Below, in pieces: positions 23,881 to 53,367 of a stretch of 64,000 nucleotides of DNA (position 1 is the first letter of the stretch; the number at the start of each line of letters is the position of its first letter). The stretch comes from Tubiluchus corallicola. Its lineage: Eukaryota > Priapulida > Priapulimorpha > Priapulimorphida > Tubiluchidae. Location: assembly GCA_030141605.1 (NCBI GenBank), contig JAQGDQ010000408.1, forward strand, positions 143,596-207,595, written 5' to 3'. The position numbers and the translations under genes are program-made. The notes under the pieces were generated by a model. The model was not told where the DNA came from. It saw nothing but the letters and a program-made list of their open reading frames with translations, and made no database searches.

Positions 23881-25665
23881 CTAAAATCCATGTTATCCTT
23901 TTTTATTAACATACTTGAAAAATGTGTATACAATCATGTTTACAAATGTTTAATCAAAAATAATATGCTTGACAACAGCCAATTTGGATTCAGATCAGGA
24001 CTAGCTATTGAGCTAGTTTTAAATAAAGTTCGTGAACAAATTGCTAACACTATAAAAACAATTCAATCGCTGTTGGCATTTTTTGTGACTTATCTAAAGA
24101 CGTTGACACCATTGACCACAATATATATATATATATATATATACAAATTAAAAAACTTTTTCATAATTGTGTTCGAGAAATTCAAAAATGTGGGGTTTAA
24201 CAACTATCTCTGTGTAAGAAGCCACGTAGTTAGATACAGTCAATGTCTATCCAATACTAAATCCACGAAAGGTGGTGTACCACAAGGCTCTATTCTTGAG
24301 CCACTATTATTTTTAACATATGTAAACGACTTATCTCATGCCCTAACCAACAATGACTTATTTCAGTTTGTAGGTGACAAGACATCACTTTTTTTCCATT
24401 ATTAATATTCTTATTTTGTAATCTGAAATGAATAATAAACTTCCACTAATAGCTGATCGATTGGTTCAAAGCGAACAAATTATCACAAAATTTAAATCAA
24501 AGAACAACAAGAATACCTTATATTTCACTCTTAAAATAAAGGCTTCTGAACGACATTAACCAGTAGATTGAGGGACAAGAAATTGAAAGATCGAGTTCCA
24601 ACATAAGTTTCTTAGGTCATGTAATTAAGGAAAAATTTGATTGGAAAACACCTATTAAGTGTAAAAAATACTAAAAATCTTGGAATAATTAAGTTCTTTG
24701 AAGACAAACTAGACGAATCTCATCTTATAACACTCTGTTACTTACTAATACTATTATAGTTACCTAACTTAATGCTTCGCTTATATATTGTACGTTTTAT
24801 ACATCCAGTTTAACAACATTATATTTAGGCATCAAACAAAGTTTATAAGAATCGGCCAACATTTTTTCTGGCATCAAAGAACGTTATATCTCCACCTAAA
24901 CAGCTAATCTAAACGTACCACTATTGAAAGACGTACGTCTTTATTTATGACGAATGTGGCATATTAATTCTAGAAGACTTGATAACATGATTTATCATTT
25001 ATCTACTTATATGTACAAGACGTACTACAATTTGTTTCTCAGTTTTTTACAAATCCAATAACTGAGAACACAAAATACCGTTTTACAAAGTTCAAACACC
25101 ATCATGTCCTTATTGTTGCACAAATGTTGTCAAGCACTTTATTAAATTCAACGCCCCCCCCCGCCCCCCAATAACCGGAAAAACTAGGTGCCCAGGTAAA
25201 AATATACGAAACTCTCTACAGTTTCAAAAAGTATTTGAAATGAACCGTTCTAGATTCGTACTTATAATATAATCTTTGATATTTCTCACAGTCGCAATGG
25301 CTGGCTTTTCATTGTTTAGTCAAAAATCATTTATTTTCACACAATATATTTATAATACTATTTGAATATAACTTTATGTAATTTAAAACATACACTGGTT
25401 CTTTTGTTTTTCCTTTCCTTCTTCTTATCACTAATCTTACTATTTTTGCTTCATTATATCATGTGAGCTATCCCTAACCTTTCTTCATTCACTCATTCAT
25501 GGCGTCTTAAGCGCCTTTTCAAGGTGTCATGCAGCAATTATTTTATTCGGTTAATACGATTTCATCTATAATTAATTTTTTTTCTTATATTGTTTAGTCG
25601 ATTTATCTTGTATGTTGGTGTATATGTAACTAATGCTGAAAATAAATTGATTTGATTTGATGCTG
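23880..25665 (+). pseudogene. Decayed LINE with reverse transcriptase remnants
   Basis: The open frame 23890-24405 carries RT pieces: ILEKCVYNHVYKCL, NSQFGFRSG, and GGVPQGSILEPLLF with VNDLSHAL, which is the fingers/palm order of non-LTR RTs. The catalytic box that should read F/YADD reads FVGD, so it is inactive, and an (AT)n run interrupts the frame. Further broken pieces follow, and the unit ends AATAAA plus (TTGAT)3, a CR1/L2-like tail. Confidence 0.75.
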
Positions 25666-28600
25666 TCCTGTTAAGTCTGTGCCCTCCCTGATTTCTTTAG
25701 AGTGTAACCTTCCCAAAATGTACCCGTGGTTGCACTCTTCACATGTAAAGATGAAAAACTGCGCCGCAAATAATTATAACAAAACAATTCTTAATGTAAA
25801 ATCACCATTTTATTCAAGTATTAACACGCAGTCATTTCAGTTTTATACAATATTATGGTAGGTAATTTCTATCAGCTGCTTTCAGATCGTACTAAAAATT
25901 CCACAATTATTACTGTTATATTAATATAAAAATCACCAACGATTATATAATAGCGGGGTAGGTTATAATATCTTCACAGCCCTGTTCATTAAGTTACGTT
26001 ATCTAAAGTAAAAATCTCTTATCTACAATTATTATGTATGTAAATGGCACCAGGTATGCAAAAAGGAATGTTATGAACGTATTTTTGTATGCTAAAATCT
26101 ACAGCCAACATCATTCTTAGGTTAAATATTGCTATAAAATCCGAAGACTGGTTCATACGTTATTTGTTTTTCATGAAAATCAACCCGTTCAGGAGACAAC
26201 TGCGTTACATGTATTAGGTTCAATCGTGAAGCGAACATCAAAGTCTTCACATGAACAACAGGTGTAAAAACACGTCTTGTGTAAATACTTAAAGGAAAAC
26301 CGGACGATTGTGTCAACATTAGTTCAGAATAAAGAATGCTCTAAAATATTGAAAACTACAATAGCTTTTTTAAATCAAAGCTTACATTAAATAATAATTA
26401 CCTCGGATACTCAAATTTTGTTAAACTTTCAAAGCTACGCGCGGCTCAGTGAATCTACTAAGATTGGCAATGGCACCTTTTTGTCACGCGCACGTGGCCG
26501 ACAAATAGAAGGCGGTACCGTGATAAACATGATCATGAACTGCAGTGTTAGTTTCTGACGCCATATGACGTAGAGCGCGTTCAAGCAGTAACACTTATGC
26601 AAACGTGCTTGACGGGCGAGGGAAGATGTCTGCCATTGCACAAACTGTTGTTAGTTTCTGACGTAAGCAATAGCTGTGTTCGGTTGCCATTAATTAAACT
26701 AATTTAACTATCTAAGCTAAGCCAATTATTCAAATATAAGAAATGAGTAACAGAAGTAATAAGTAACGTGAGTAACAATATAAGAGAAGAGAACATAAGT
26801 AAGCAATGGTAGAAACAATTGCTAACTTTTATAGGCAAGAAAATGTATATTTTGGACAGTAAATTAAAATAAGATTGAGTCTAAACAATCGTCCAGTTTT
26901 CTTTTAAAAACCACTACTTAGATATTGAAGCTGCACACAGATCTAACTTACAGATGTAATTGCTTAACTATGTGATGCCACTGTTTGGTTCTGCTATTCC
27001 ACTTTTACATAAAACAATCACAAAAGCAAGATTAGAACTGCTAGAAAGTACGAATAGTGCAGGGTAACGGAAAATAAACTACAACAAAATTTCTTTACAA
27101 TTGAAAAACACTCAAAAAAGTAATGAAGTTTGATTTAACAAAACCAAAGTCAAATTGTCTCTCACATTCTTCATAAATGTGTTACAAAGTAGCTGTTTTG
27201 CAAATACAAATAAATTTCTCATAACTTTTATATCTGTGAAACATACAATACGTTTCATGTGAAATGCTTTGAGGCAGTTTCCAGACATCACACCCAAAAG
27301 TAACTAAAAACGCTACATACTCAACAGTAATAATAATATCAACTTGCTTTTATCAAACCTGCATTTTATTCAGTATTGCGGAAAGTTCTTAGTTGAAGCA
27401 AAATTTACGTTGTTGACACAAATAAAAAAGTTAACAAGAACAAGCAAACATGATAAAAACTTATATTGTCAAAGACTCGTTTTAAAAAATGATGACATAA
27501 CATTCCACATCATTCTACCAGATATGCGTTTTCAAAATAAGACAACCAATTATTAATAATCATTTTGTCAGGATGAAATGTGTCCAGTTTATAGTCAATA
27601 GATGTTGCTATGATTTTGCTTAATGTCAGAGAAAAAGCATGGCAGCAGCACCGGCCTATGTCATCATTCATAACATCAGTAAGCTAACTAATGCAAATTA
27701 ATATTACTTTGTCGTTTGCTTTGCATGTCCTTGAGAGATCAGATGTAGCTTTTCTATTGTTTGTTATTATTTTCTCATTACACATTTCTTGGTGGTGGTA
27801 AAAATTTTAGGGTTACTTGTTTCGCCATGATGCTGTTCTTGTTCTCGTTGCTCATGTAATAAGTTTGAGCCAGACATCACAATATCTGTATTCCAAATTT
27901 TTACTATAAAACAGATTCCATAGAAATGATAAACAGTGTTTTAAAGCCAAGCTCAGGTCGACCAGTGACGCGATGCAACTGGCCTCAAAATGACAGAAAC
28001 CAGTCGTAGACATGCTCAGGTCGACAGCGACTGATTTACAGCAACTAGGAAGAAACAAGTTCTCATGTGTTACAACACTGCTTAAGCTGATAATTGCGCA
28101 TACGTGAATGACAAAAAATCTTTGAGCAGACCACATGAAGAAACCACAATCATCGTCGAACTATGCTCAGGTAAAAATTGCGTACATATGACACTTGTAG
28201 AACATGAGCAACTTGCTGCCAGTTGTGTTATATCCCAAGGTCGACCTAAGCCTGCCTTTAATGGCACGCTCAGCAACAAATTCCAGACAATGAAACAACA
28301 TTCTAAATGACATATCCCCCGGTAGTTAGAAAGACTAAAAACTCAATAAGTAAACCAGTACTTTGCATTTGTAATGTGCGATAATGAAGGCTGGTTATTT
28401 AGTCTAGTTATGTCTTCTGAAATTTTTGACAACTTACGACGTTATTTATCCTGAGCACTGAACCCTTTGCAACCAAAAATGGGATTTTCAATTTTAGCAG
28501 ATCTGATGACTTGACCTAGCTATGTGACCTTGCTTACAAAAGCCATCCACAGTGCTTTGAAATTAAAACTCTATTGCAGGGTAAAGTAACTTCAAATTAT

Positions 28601-29361
28601 TAATTTTATAAACTGTCATTTTTTACTTTTTTATGAGCAGTTAGATAATTATGCGGGTCCAGAAATGACATTTTTAGAAACCAATTTCACGATTTTCCAA
28701 TTTTTACTTTTTGCGTACAGTGTTACAGATACATACAATAGCTTGGCTTGAAAATAAGGAAGGAAGAAAAACTTGGCAGCAAACTAGTCAGCAAAGCAAG
28801 GACATAGAGGCCATGAGCTCATTGAAAAATCATTGGGTTAGTACTACACACAGTTTTAATAAGCAAGGCCCAATAAATCTATAAACATGATTAGAACAAG
28901 TGACACACATTTATATATCTCTGAAAATGTAAATCATTTCGACTACAAATTTGTTTACAGTCTAATGCTGCCGTCAAGATGAAACATCCGATTTTCATAT
29001 ATCACCTGACACCTGTTCAACAGGTAAGCTAACGCACGAATAAAATGTCATTAAGTAATCGTAGATAAAACTTCGAAGGTAACCAAATTAAGAAACACCT
29101 ATGAAACTAATAACTCCATATAACTGAGTATCTACTTCCCACGGGAAAACTAAAGACATGTACATTACATGAAATCCTAACTTACTGCAGATATTATAAA
29201 CACATAATAACATTAACATTTGCAAAACCCCATTATCTCAAAGCAACCTGCCCACAGAGTAACTTCTTAAACTAACAGATCTCGATAACAATACACATAA
29301 GTTTCACGAACTTAATATAAAAGCAAAATTTAACAATTATTTTAAGAATGTAACATTTTCT
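25666..29361. other. Intergenic DNA without recognised genes
   Basis: No exon or RNA gene is supported. A CpG-richer patch at 26430-26690 carries TTAGTTTCTGACG twice and might be an old repeat or a promoter; nothing downstream supports a gene. ORFs near 27850-28310 overlap on both strands and have no family features. Confidence 0.45.
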
Positions 29362-29367
29362 TTTATT
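29362..29367 (-). promoter_or_regulatory. Possible poly(A) signal of the MPP gene
   Basis: AATAAA on the minus strand, about 650 bp past the MPP stop codon. It is the nearest canonical signal I found. Confidence 0.4.
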
Positions 29368-30011
29368 CTTTTCTAAGAAAAGGTTCGTTTTAGCATCGTA
29401 TTCGGCTACAAAATTATAATCAACTTTGGGTTTCTATGAATACATGATTTTCTTAAAAACCCAATTGTTTCGCATACAATCAAAAGCAAATTTCTAAACT
29501 CATGATCCAGCTATTAAATTTTGCAGTTTATAAAAGGAACGCAACTGTTATTTATGACAGTTTTTTCCAAAGAGATAGAATCGTTTAGACTACCATCCAC
29601 ATGTTTTCGGTTATTTCCGTTACTTTCAGGACTACCACTTACTTCTCATTAACAAATATTTTCTTGTTGTCAAGTTTCAGCATTTCAGTTTCAATTCAAA
29701 ACACCGTCACCATTACCGTGTCTCGTCACGAGACTTCTATATTCACAAAATCACGCAGCACACGGATTCATGAATTTGCACCTGTAATTGTTCTCAATCA
29801 CACGCACATTTGCTGACAATTTTCAGCACACTTCTAGTGCTCGAAAGCGTTTTCGGAGAAGCAGGTTCGTCGTCTCAACACGATTCCGCAAAGCCACATC
29901 AGAAACGTTTCATACGGGAAGCGTAGGCAACAAAGCTGTACAGTCCGGGCAGAGAATTGCTTAATCACAGTATTGGCATTGTATGAGCTCTTATAAGAGA
30001 TTATCCCATCG

Positions 30012-46752
<16,741 letters not shown>

Positions 46753-47910
46753 CTGAAAACAACAAAAACAAGATGGGAAATCACTCAAGTTATAACACGG
46801 CCAGGAATATGACACACATTTTATTCTAACTCAGTCAACTCCAGACTTGGATAGTTAAGTGTCAACACTTTCTTGCTTCAGTGTAATTCTTGTTGAAGAC
46901 AATTATATTATTGTACCTTAATTAGAAGAGTATAATAAACGAGGATGCTCATCAAGCTTTCAATCAAACTCTATTTTCATTGTTTTACGCTGTAAACACC
47001 AAATCAAACAAATATGGCTCCTTTTTTAGGTGAGAAAACAAATTTTGATAAATGATATAAAAAACAATGTGCAGATTTAAATTAAATTTTCCATTTGATG
47101 TTTTTTTTGCAATATTAGGTGACATCATTCTTTGCAGTACGACGACACATTCATTGGTAGAAGAGCCTGCAAAAATTGGTTACTGAGTGTGCTAAGCAAC
47201 CAAACAATATTGCTAAAAAACACATGAAATGGGCGCTTTAATTTAAGTCTATACGCTGCCTTTTAAACTGTTCGTTAAAATGCTTCCTTTCACCTAAAAA
47301 GGAGGCTATGTTTGAAATTTCAGGGATGGGTTGGATTAAAGCAAAAGCATGACTCGAATGCACCTCTACCGGGTGTATCAGAAACACTAACAGGGCAATG
47401 TATGAAACCTTGCAAGTTCAGCAGAAAAACACCCGAGCAGTGAGCGGAGCCAGTGTTGTTTAATCCCAAAACCAGTAAAACACATCAAGATTACATAGAA
47501 CGAATAGACAAATATAGCAAGTTGCAATTCCCTGAGGATTTCTCCATCATTTAAAAACTAAAAGCCGAGCCATCACAACATGTCACCACTAGTGAAATGC
47601 TGATCGTTTTACCCACTAATAATGAGATTTAAAGATTCTCCCTGGGGTCCAGGGAAAAGTCCATGGCTTCAACTATCAAGAATACTGTAAATCTTGCAGT
47701 AGAAGCCATGCATTTCATATGAAAGACTAGCTTAACAAGTGAACTCATGAGTGTACAAACACAAATGTTTAACACAGCACTCACAACCGCTTATGATTAT
47801 TACTAAGCATTCGATTTTGTGCTATGAAAGGTTTAATGTGCAGCGCTAGAGAATGCTTATCTGGTGAACGTTTAGCAGCAATACTGAAGTCAACCTAACC
47901 AACACTGAAG

Positions 47911-48182
47911 CTAGATGGGTTAGTCTAGTAGTAACGCGTCGCCTTTCCATCTAGCAGAGAGTGAGTTCGATACTGCGGGCCATACCAAGGACTTTAAAAA
48001 TGGTACCTGCAGTTGCCCTGCCTGGCACGTGGTATTTAGGGTAAAAGTGGGGTAATAATAGTATCTGTTATGTAGTTGTAGATTGTTATTTACAATTGGT
48101 CCAAAAGCTCTTTAGAGCTTATGTTAATTGTTCATCCAAACGAACTTTAAATAAAGATTATTATTATTATTATATTATTATA
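47911..48182 (+). mobile_element. tRNA-derived SINE with (ATT)n tail
   Basis: The head has pol III promoter-like boxes: A-box-like TTAGTCTAGTAGTAACGC at 47920 and B-box-like GAGTTCGATAC at about 47963, spaced as in a tRNA. An unrelated body of about 170 bp follows, then AATAAAG and ATT repeats. The tail matches the LINE tail at 19745 (AATAAA.GATTATTATT), as expected for LINE-mobilised SINEs. Confidence 0.75.
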
Positions 48183-48699
48183 ACACAGATGTCAATCTAA
48201 CGAAATGAAAAAGATTAGCGCCTTCACAGACGCAAATGCGGACAATGTTGTCATTTCATTTCACGAAACATCAGGAAACAACTGTTGACAAGTTGATATG
48301 GCAAAATGAAGTCAGCACGTTGAGTATTTTTTAAATTAATGAAAGTTGAATGTTAAAATGTCGAAAAAATATTTAGCTAATTTGCGGCCAGTTTGCTACT
48401 TTAATGATGTTGTTATTATTTATTTATAATCGCAATTCTGAGATTACCAACTATCGACGGAATTCAAATATCAGATTTATTCAAATCTCTATTAGGAGAC
48501 ATTCCAACAATTACAAGCGGGTCATTTTTTTACAAAAATATTAAGTAGAAAAAATAAATAAACTTGTGCAAAAGAAATTATAGCAATTTAGTTAAATTCT
48601 GACGTTATAACACTAGAATAGACTGATAAATAAAATTAATTAATAGAATTGTAAGAAATCACATATTTGAATTAAGACATTCTTTGATTTACAAGAAGT

Positions 48700-48850
48700 T
48701 GTGTAGTCAGTCAGAGTTACATGTCGTTTGACTTGTAGTTTAAAGACCCTAGTTCAAATCCAAAATGTAGGCTGCCTCATATATTTTTACATCTTTTTCC
48801 TCTTTCATCTGGGCCAACTGTCCAGACCAGTACAAACTTGTGAATTTGTT
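48700..48850 (+). repeat. Possible second tRNA-like SINE head
   Basis: Contains an A-box-like GTGTAGTCAGTCAGAGT and a B-box-like CTAGTTCAAATCC about 40 bp apart, followed by a non-tRNA stretch. Stems pair poorly, so it is not a working tRNA. End points are uncertain. Confidence 0.35.
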
Positions 48851-49194
48851 TCACGAATAGTGCTTGGAATTGTGTGAAACGTTTGGGTTGCTTGTTTGCG
48901 ATTAACTACGTAAGCTGTTAATTTTGCTACGGTGCTGGACTTGTAATTCAAATACATACAAAACACTCCCATTCACTGATGGTGAGATAAACAATGTGTA
49001 CTCATTTTGACAAAAATTTGGACTCTACGAAAACTGTAAACGTGTATCTATAATCTACTAACATCACATTTAGGTTATGACCATCATTTCAGAGGCAGTA
49101 AGTGAAGACTATATAGAACGTTCGTGCATTATCGATCTTCAGTGGGTGAATTAATTGGCATTTGTCATTTCACATAATTTAGACATTGGGCAAA

Positions 49195-49305
49195 ATGTTT
49201 TTGTTGTTGCTGATGTTGTTTTGTGCCATGGTGTGAGTAGTGTCGTATGGTGCAAGTGGTGTGTGAGTAGTGTCATATGGTGTAAGTGGTGTGGGATGGT
49301 TGTTA
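49195..49305. repeat. G/T-rich degenerate tandem repeat
   Basis: The words GTGTGAGTAGTGTCRTATGG and TGYAAGTGGTGTG recur two or three times. It resembles the tract at 22780-23180 in composition. Confidence 0.6.
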
Positions 49306-49886
49306 ACATCGTGACATCAAAATAGAACAGTATGGTAGAAAAGCTGCTGAACGACTTAAAGGAAACATCGTCCAAAACATAACATGTTACTAAAATTTGA
49401 ACATTCTACAAATACACATGCAAGCAAGCATGCATACAAGTGACGTGCACGCGTGAGCGCAGCAGAGAGAGTAACTCAATGCTTCCCACTCCTGACTAGT
49501 TAATAATAGGAAATCTCGAAAACCACGATGTCCACTGTCCGTACAAGAAGCATACAGCAGAAGAACACGTATACAAGCTGCTGATAAACTCTGATAATTT
49601 GAAAGCTTGTTACAACACGTGAAACACAATCAGATTTCTTCATTCACCTGTAAAACGCCATTAACCACCTTCCTCCCACATTATGTATGCAGACGATCAT
49701 TGCTTCATCAATATCAAATGACCATTACAGTAACCGGCAAACACAATTTCACTACGAGTGTTTGCTCTAGGTAATGGGGTACACGAGTTGAGCTGTATGA
49801 ACGGAAAACGCCCACTGCTGCCATTTAGCTATCAGTAAATCTGTGGCTTCAGTAAATCTTGTGGTAATACGCACGTAGACAGCTGG

Positions 49887-50945
49887 AGGAAAACTTTGAT
49901 TAGAGAAGATTTACAGGTAGCAGAGGAGGAGGATTTCTAGTAAAACTTTGATTAGAGAAGATTTACAGGTAGCAGAGGAGGAACATTTCAAGAAAATGTT
50001 TGATTGCAGACGATTTCAGGTAACAGAGGAGGAACATTTTGATTACACAATTTACAGGTAGCAGAGGAGGAACAGTTTGATTACAGACGATTTACAGGTA
50101 GCAGAGGAGGAACAGTTTGATTACACAATTTACAGGTAGCAGAGGAGGAACAGTTTGATTACAGACGATTTACAGGTAGCAGAGGAGGAACATTTCAAGC
50201 AAAAGTTTGCAGACGACTTACAGGTAGCAGAGGAGGAACATTTCAAGCAAAAGCTTGCAGACGACTTACAGGTAGCAGAGGAGGAACATTTCAAGTAAAT
50301 GTTTGATTGCAGACGATTTCAGGTAACAGAGGAGGAACATTTTGATTACACAATTTACACGTAGCAGAGGAGGAACAGTTTGATTACAGACGATTTACAG
50401 GTAGCAGAGGAGGAACAGTTTGATTACACAATTTACAGGTAGCAGAGGAGGAACAGTTTGATTACAAACGATTTTTACAGGTAGCAGAGGAGGAACATTT
50501 CAAGCAAAAGTTTGCAGACGACTTACAGGTAGCAGAGGAGGAACATTTCAAGCAAAAGTTTGCAGACGACTTACAGGTAGCAGAGGAGGAACATTTCAAG
50601 TAAATGTTTGATTGCAGACGATTTCAGGTAACAGAGGAGGAACATTTTGATTACACAATTTACACGTAGCAGAGGAGGAACAGTTTGATTACAGACGATT
50701 TACAGGTAGCAGAGGAGGAACAGTTTGATTACACAATTTACAGGTAGCAGAGGAGGAACAGTTTGATTACAAACGATTTTTACAGGTAGCAGAGGAGGAA
50801 CATTTCAAGCAAAAGTTTGCAGACGACTTACAGGTAGCAGAGGAGAAACATTTTAATAAAAGTTTGATTGCAGACGATTTACAGGTAGCAGAGGAGGAAC
50901 TTTTCAAGTAATAGTTCGATTAGAGACGATTTACAGGTAGCAGAG
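49887..50945. repeat. Minisatellite with higher-order structure
   Basis: More than 20 units of about 37-48 bp share TACAGGTAGCAGAGGAGGAA. Unit variants (ending in GTTTGATTACA, CATTTCAAGCAAAAG or GTTTGATTGCAGACG) recur in a fixed order. The variant AATGTTTGATTGCAGACG returns near 49995, 50298 and 50603, so a super-unit of roughly 305 bp was itself duplicated. Confidence 0.92.
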
Positions 50946-51000
50946 GAGGGATATTTCCTGTAGCAGGAAATGTCACAGTAACAAATTGTTCTTTCCAATC

Positions 51001-51262
51001 TGTGAGATTATACAACGTCAAGTATTTATAAAACAGGTCCTCTTCTACAAGTCCCAGGTTTTTCAAGGTGTAGTAAGCGAATGCAGCGCCATCAGAGGTC
51101 AAGATAATGATTAGAAGTCGATCAAAGAAAAGATGTTTCAAGCAGCAAAAAACGTGATGTGAGATTACACAACGTCAAGTCTCTATAAAGCTGGTCCTTT
51201 TCAACAAGTCCCAGGTTTTTTAGGGTGCTGATCAAGCGCCGTGGATCGGAGCTCTTACACGT
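51001..51262 (-). other. Duplicated L27-like segment, candidate 5' exon of the MPP gene
   Basis: Two tandem copies on the minus strand (about 51095-51001 and 51262-51150) encode similar peptides: LKNLGLVEEDLFYKYLTLYNL and LKNLGLVEKDQLYRDLTLCNL. The outer copy follows a good acceptor (TTGCAG before 51262). Placed before [10 protein letters not shown] it aligns without gaps to the MPP-family L27 repeat. However, I see no GT donor at the needed point in either copy (CTC is followed by ACA), so both may be dead or my reading may be wrong. Confidence 0.3.
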
Positions 51263-51680
51263 CTGCAATCATGATAGTTAAAACATATCGGATTAATGCT
51301 GTTTGAAAATCAGCATCAGGCTCAAAGCAAGTGAGCTGAAAAACACGTGCCTGGTCACATTTTCTTGATTAAAACTACCTGCTTTTACACACCTATTGGT
51401 TAATTAGGTAACAGCAAAAGATATACATCAAACAGTGAAAGTTCGATAACTGACAAAGTGTACCGAAAATTAATAGATTAATGTAACGACGTGGCCCACG
51501 TGTCAGTTCGAACTCGATTAAAAATTAAGCAATACTGGAACCGAGAGGGTAGCTGGATAAGTCTCGCGGTCTCGCGAAAGTCAGCTAACAACGTCACTTA
51601 ATAGTGCTATTCCATGCTACAACGTTAAAATCCAGGTACCCCACGCAGGTCATGCCCGACTTTTGTCCTGCATTTGACGG

Positions 51681-52943
51681 TGGAGCAGACCTGGATGGAA
51701 ATAGCAGCTGGAACTTCATACATGGAGCAGACCTGGATGGAAATAGCAGCTGGAATTTCATACATGGAGCAGACCTGGATGGAAATGGCAGCTGGAACTT
51801 CATACATGGAGCAGACCTGGATGGAAATAGCAGCTGGAACTTCATACATGGAGCGGACCTGGATGGAAATGGCAGCTGGAACTTCATACATGGAGCAGAC
51901 CTGGATGGAAATGGCAGCTGGAACTTCATATATGGAGCAGACCTGGATGGAAATAGCAACTGGAACTTCATACATGGAGCAGACCTGGATGGAAATGGCA
52001 GCTGGAACTTCATACATGGAGCAGACCTGGATGGAAATGGCAGCTGGAACTTCATACATGGAGCAGACCTGGATGGGAATGGCAGCTGGAACTTCATACA
52101 TGGAGCAGACCTGGATGAAAATTGCAGCTGGAACTTCATACATGGAGCAGACCTGGATGGAAATGGCAGCTGGAACTTCATACATGGAGCAGACCTGGAT
52201 GGAAATGGCAGCTGGAACTTCATACATGAAGCAGACATGGATGGAAATAGCAGCTGGAACTTCATACATGGAGCAGACCTGGATGGAAATAGCAGCTGGA
52301 ACTTCATACATGGAGCAGACCTGGATGGAAATAGCAGCTGGAACTTCATACATGGAGCAGACCTGGATGGAAATAGCAGCTGGAACTTCATACATGGAGC
52401 AGACCTGGATGGAAATAGCAGCTGGAACTTCATACATGGAGCAGACATGGATGGACATGGCAGCTGGAACTTCATACATGGAGCGGACCTGGATGGAAAC
52501 AGCAGCTGGAACTTCATACGTGGAGCAAACCTGGATGGAAATAGCAGCTGGAACTTCATACATGAAGCAGACATGTATGGAAATAGCAGCTGGAACTTCA
52601 TACATGGAGCAGACCTGGATGGAAATAGCAGCTGGAACTTCATACATGGAGCAGACCTGGATGGAAATGCCAGCTGGAACTTCATACACGGAGCAGACCT
52701 GGATGGAAATGGCAGCTGGAATTTCATACATGGAGCAGACCTGGATGGAAACAGCAGCTGGAACTTCATACATGGAGCAGACCTGGATGGAAACAGCAGC
52801 TGGAACTTCATACATGGAGCAGACCTGGATGGAAATAGCAGCTGGAACTTCATACATGGAGCAGACCTGGATGGAAATGGCAGCTGGAACTTCATACATG
52901 GAGCAGACCTGGATGGAAATGGCAGCTGGAACTTCGTACATGG
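51681..52943. repeat. 42-bp satellite, 30 copies, no indels
   Basis: The unit TGGAGCAGACCTGGATGGAA-ATAGCAGCTGGAACTTCATACA recurs 30 times in exact 42-bp register with only substitutions. Because 42 is a multiple of 3 and the unit lacks stops in several frames, four ORFs of 433-456 codons are open at once, two per strand (14-residue peptides such as GADLDGNSSWNFIH on plus and MYEVPAAISIQVCS on minus). Coding is not shown; no known family is recognised. Confidence 0.95.
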
Positions 52944-52999
52944 ACAGAAAAATACACTGTCGTAAATATTCTGTAGCGGGACCGAGTTGAATCATTTAA

Positions 53000-53363
53000 C
53001 CCTTTCAGTCCCAAATTATTTTTTTAATAAGAAAATTTTTTTGGCTTGGTACTTTTGTTCAGTATGTCCATCTTATTTACATAATAATTATTATTTTTCT
53101 ACCTGTGCCCGTGTGCTAAATATAGTCTGTATCCCACGGGATACATTGGGGTTGCTAAACATGATAAAGTACTGTACCGTGCGCAGTTTTTTATGCTATG
53201 TAGATATTTTAGTTTGCCATTTTATCACCATTTTTAGTCTATTGTTATTGGCTTAAATAAAAATAACTATTAACAGATTAAATAACTGTCAGTTTTAAAA
53301 TTTTATTAATTTAAAGGCAGAAAATATTCTCGTATCCCACGGGATACAACGGGTATGAAAGGG
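53000..53363. mobile_element. piggyBac-type MITE
   Basis: Ends CCCTTTCAGTCCC and GGGTATGAAAGGG are inverted repeats, directly flanked by TTAA at 52996-52999 and 53364-53367. TTAA target and CCC-starting ends are the mark of piggyBac elements. At 364 bp it is non-autonomous. Inside, GTATCCCACGGGATAC, a near-perfect palindrome, occurs twice, near each end. Confidence 0.88.
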
Positions 53364-53367
53364 TTAA

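Noticed and set aside
26435-26690. CpG-richer patch as a promoter with first exon (ATGTCTGCCATTGC on plus)
   Set aside because: The frame stops after a few codons and no downstream exon follows.
49887-50945. CRISPR array
   Set aside because: Spacing is irregular, units are continuous minisatellite copies without unique spacers, and the genome is eukaryotic.
51594-52995. Four long ORFs (433-456 codons) as four proteins
   Set aside because: They all arise from the same 42-bp stop-free repeat, two on each strand. At most one could be real and none has supporting context; kept as a satellite with a testable hint only.
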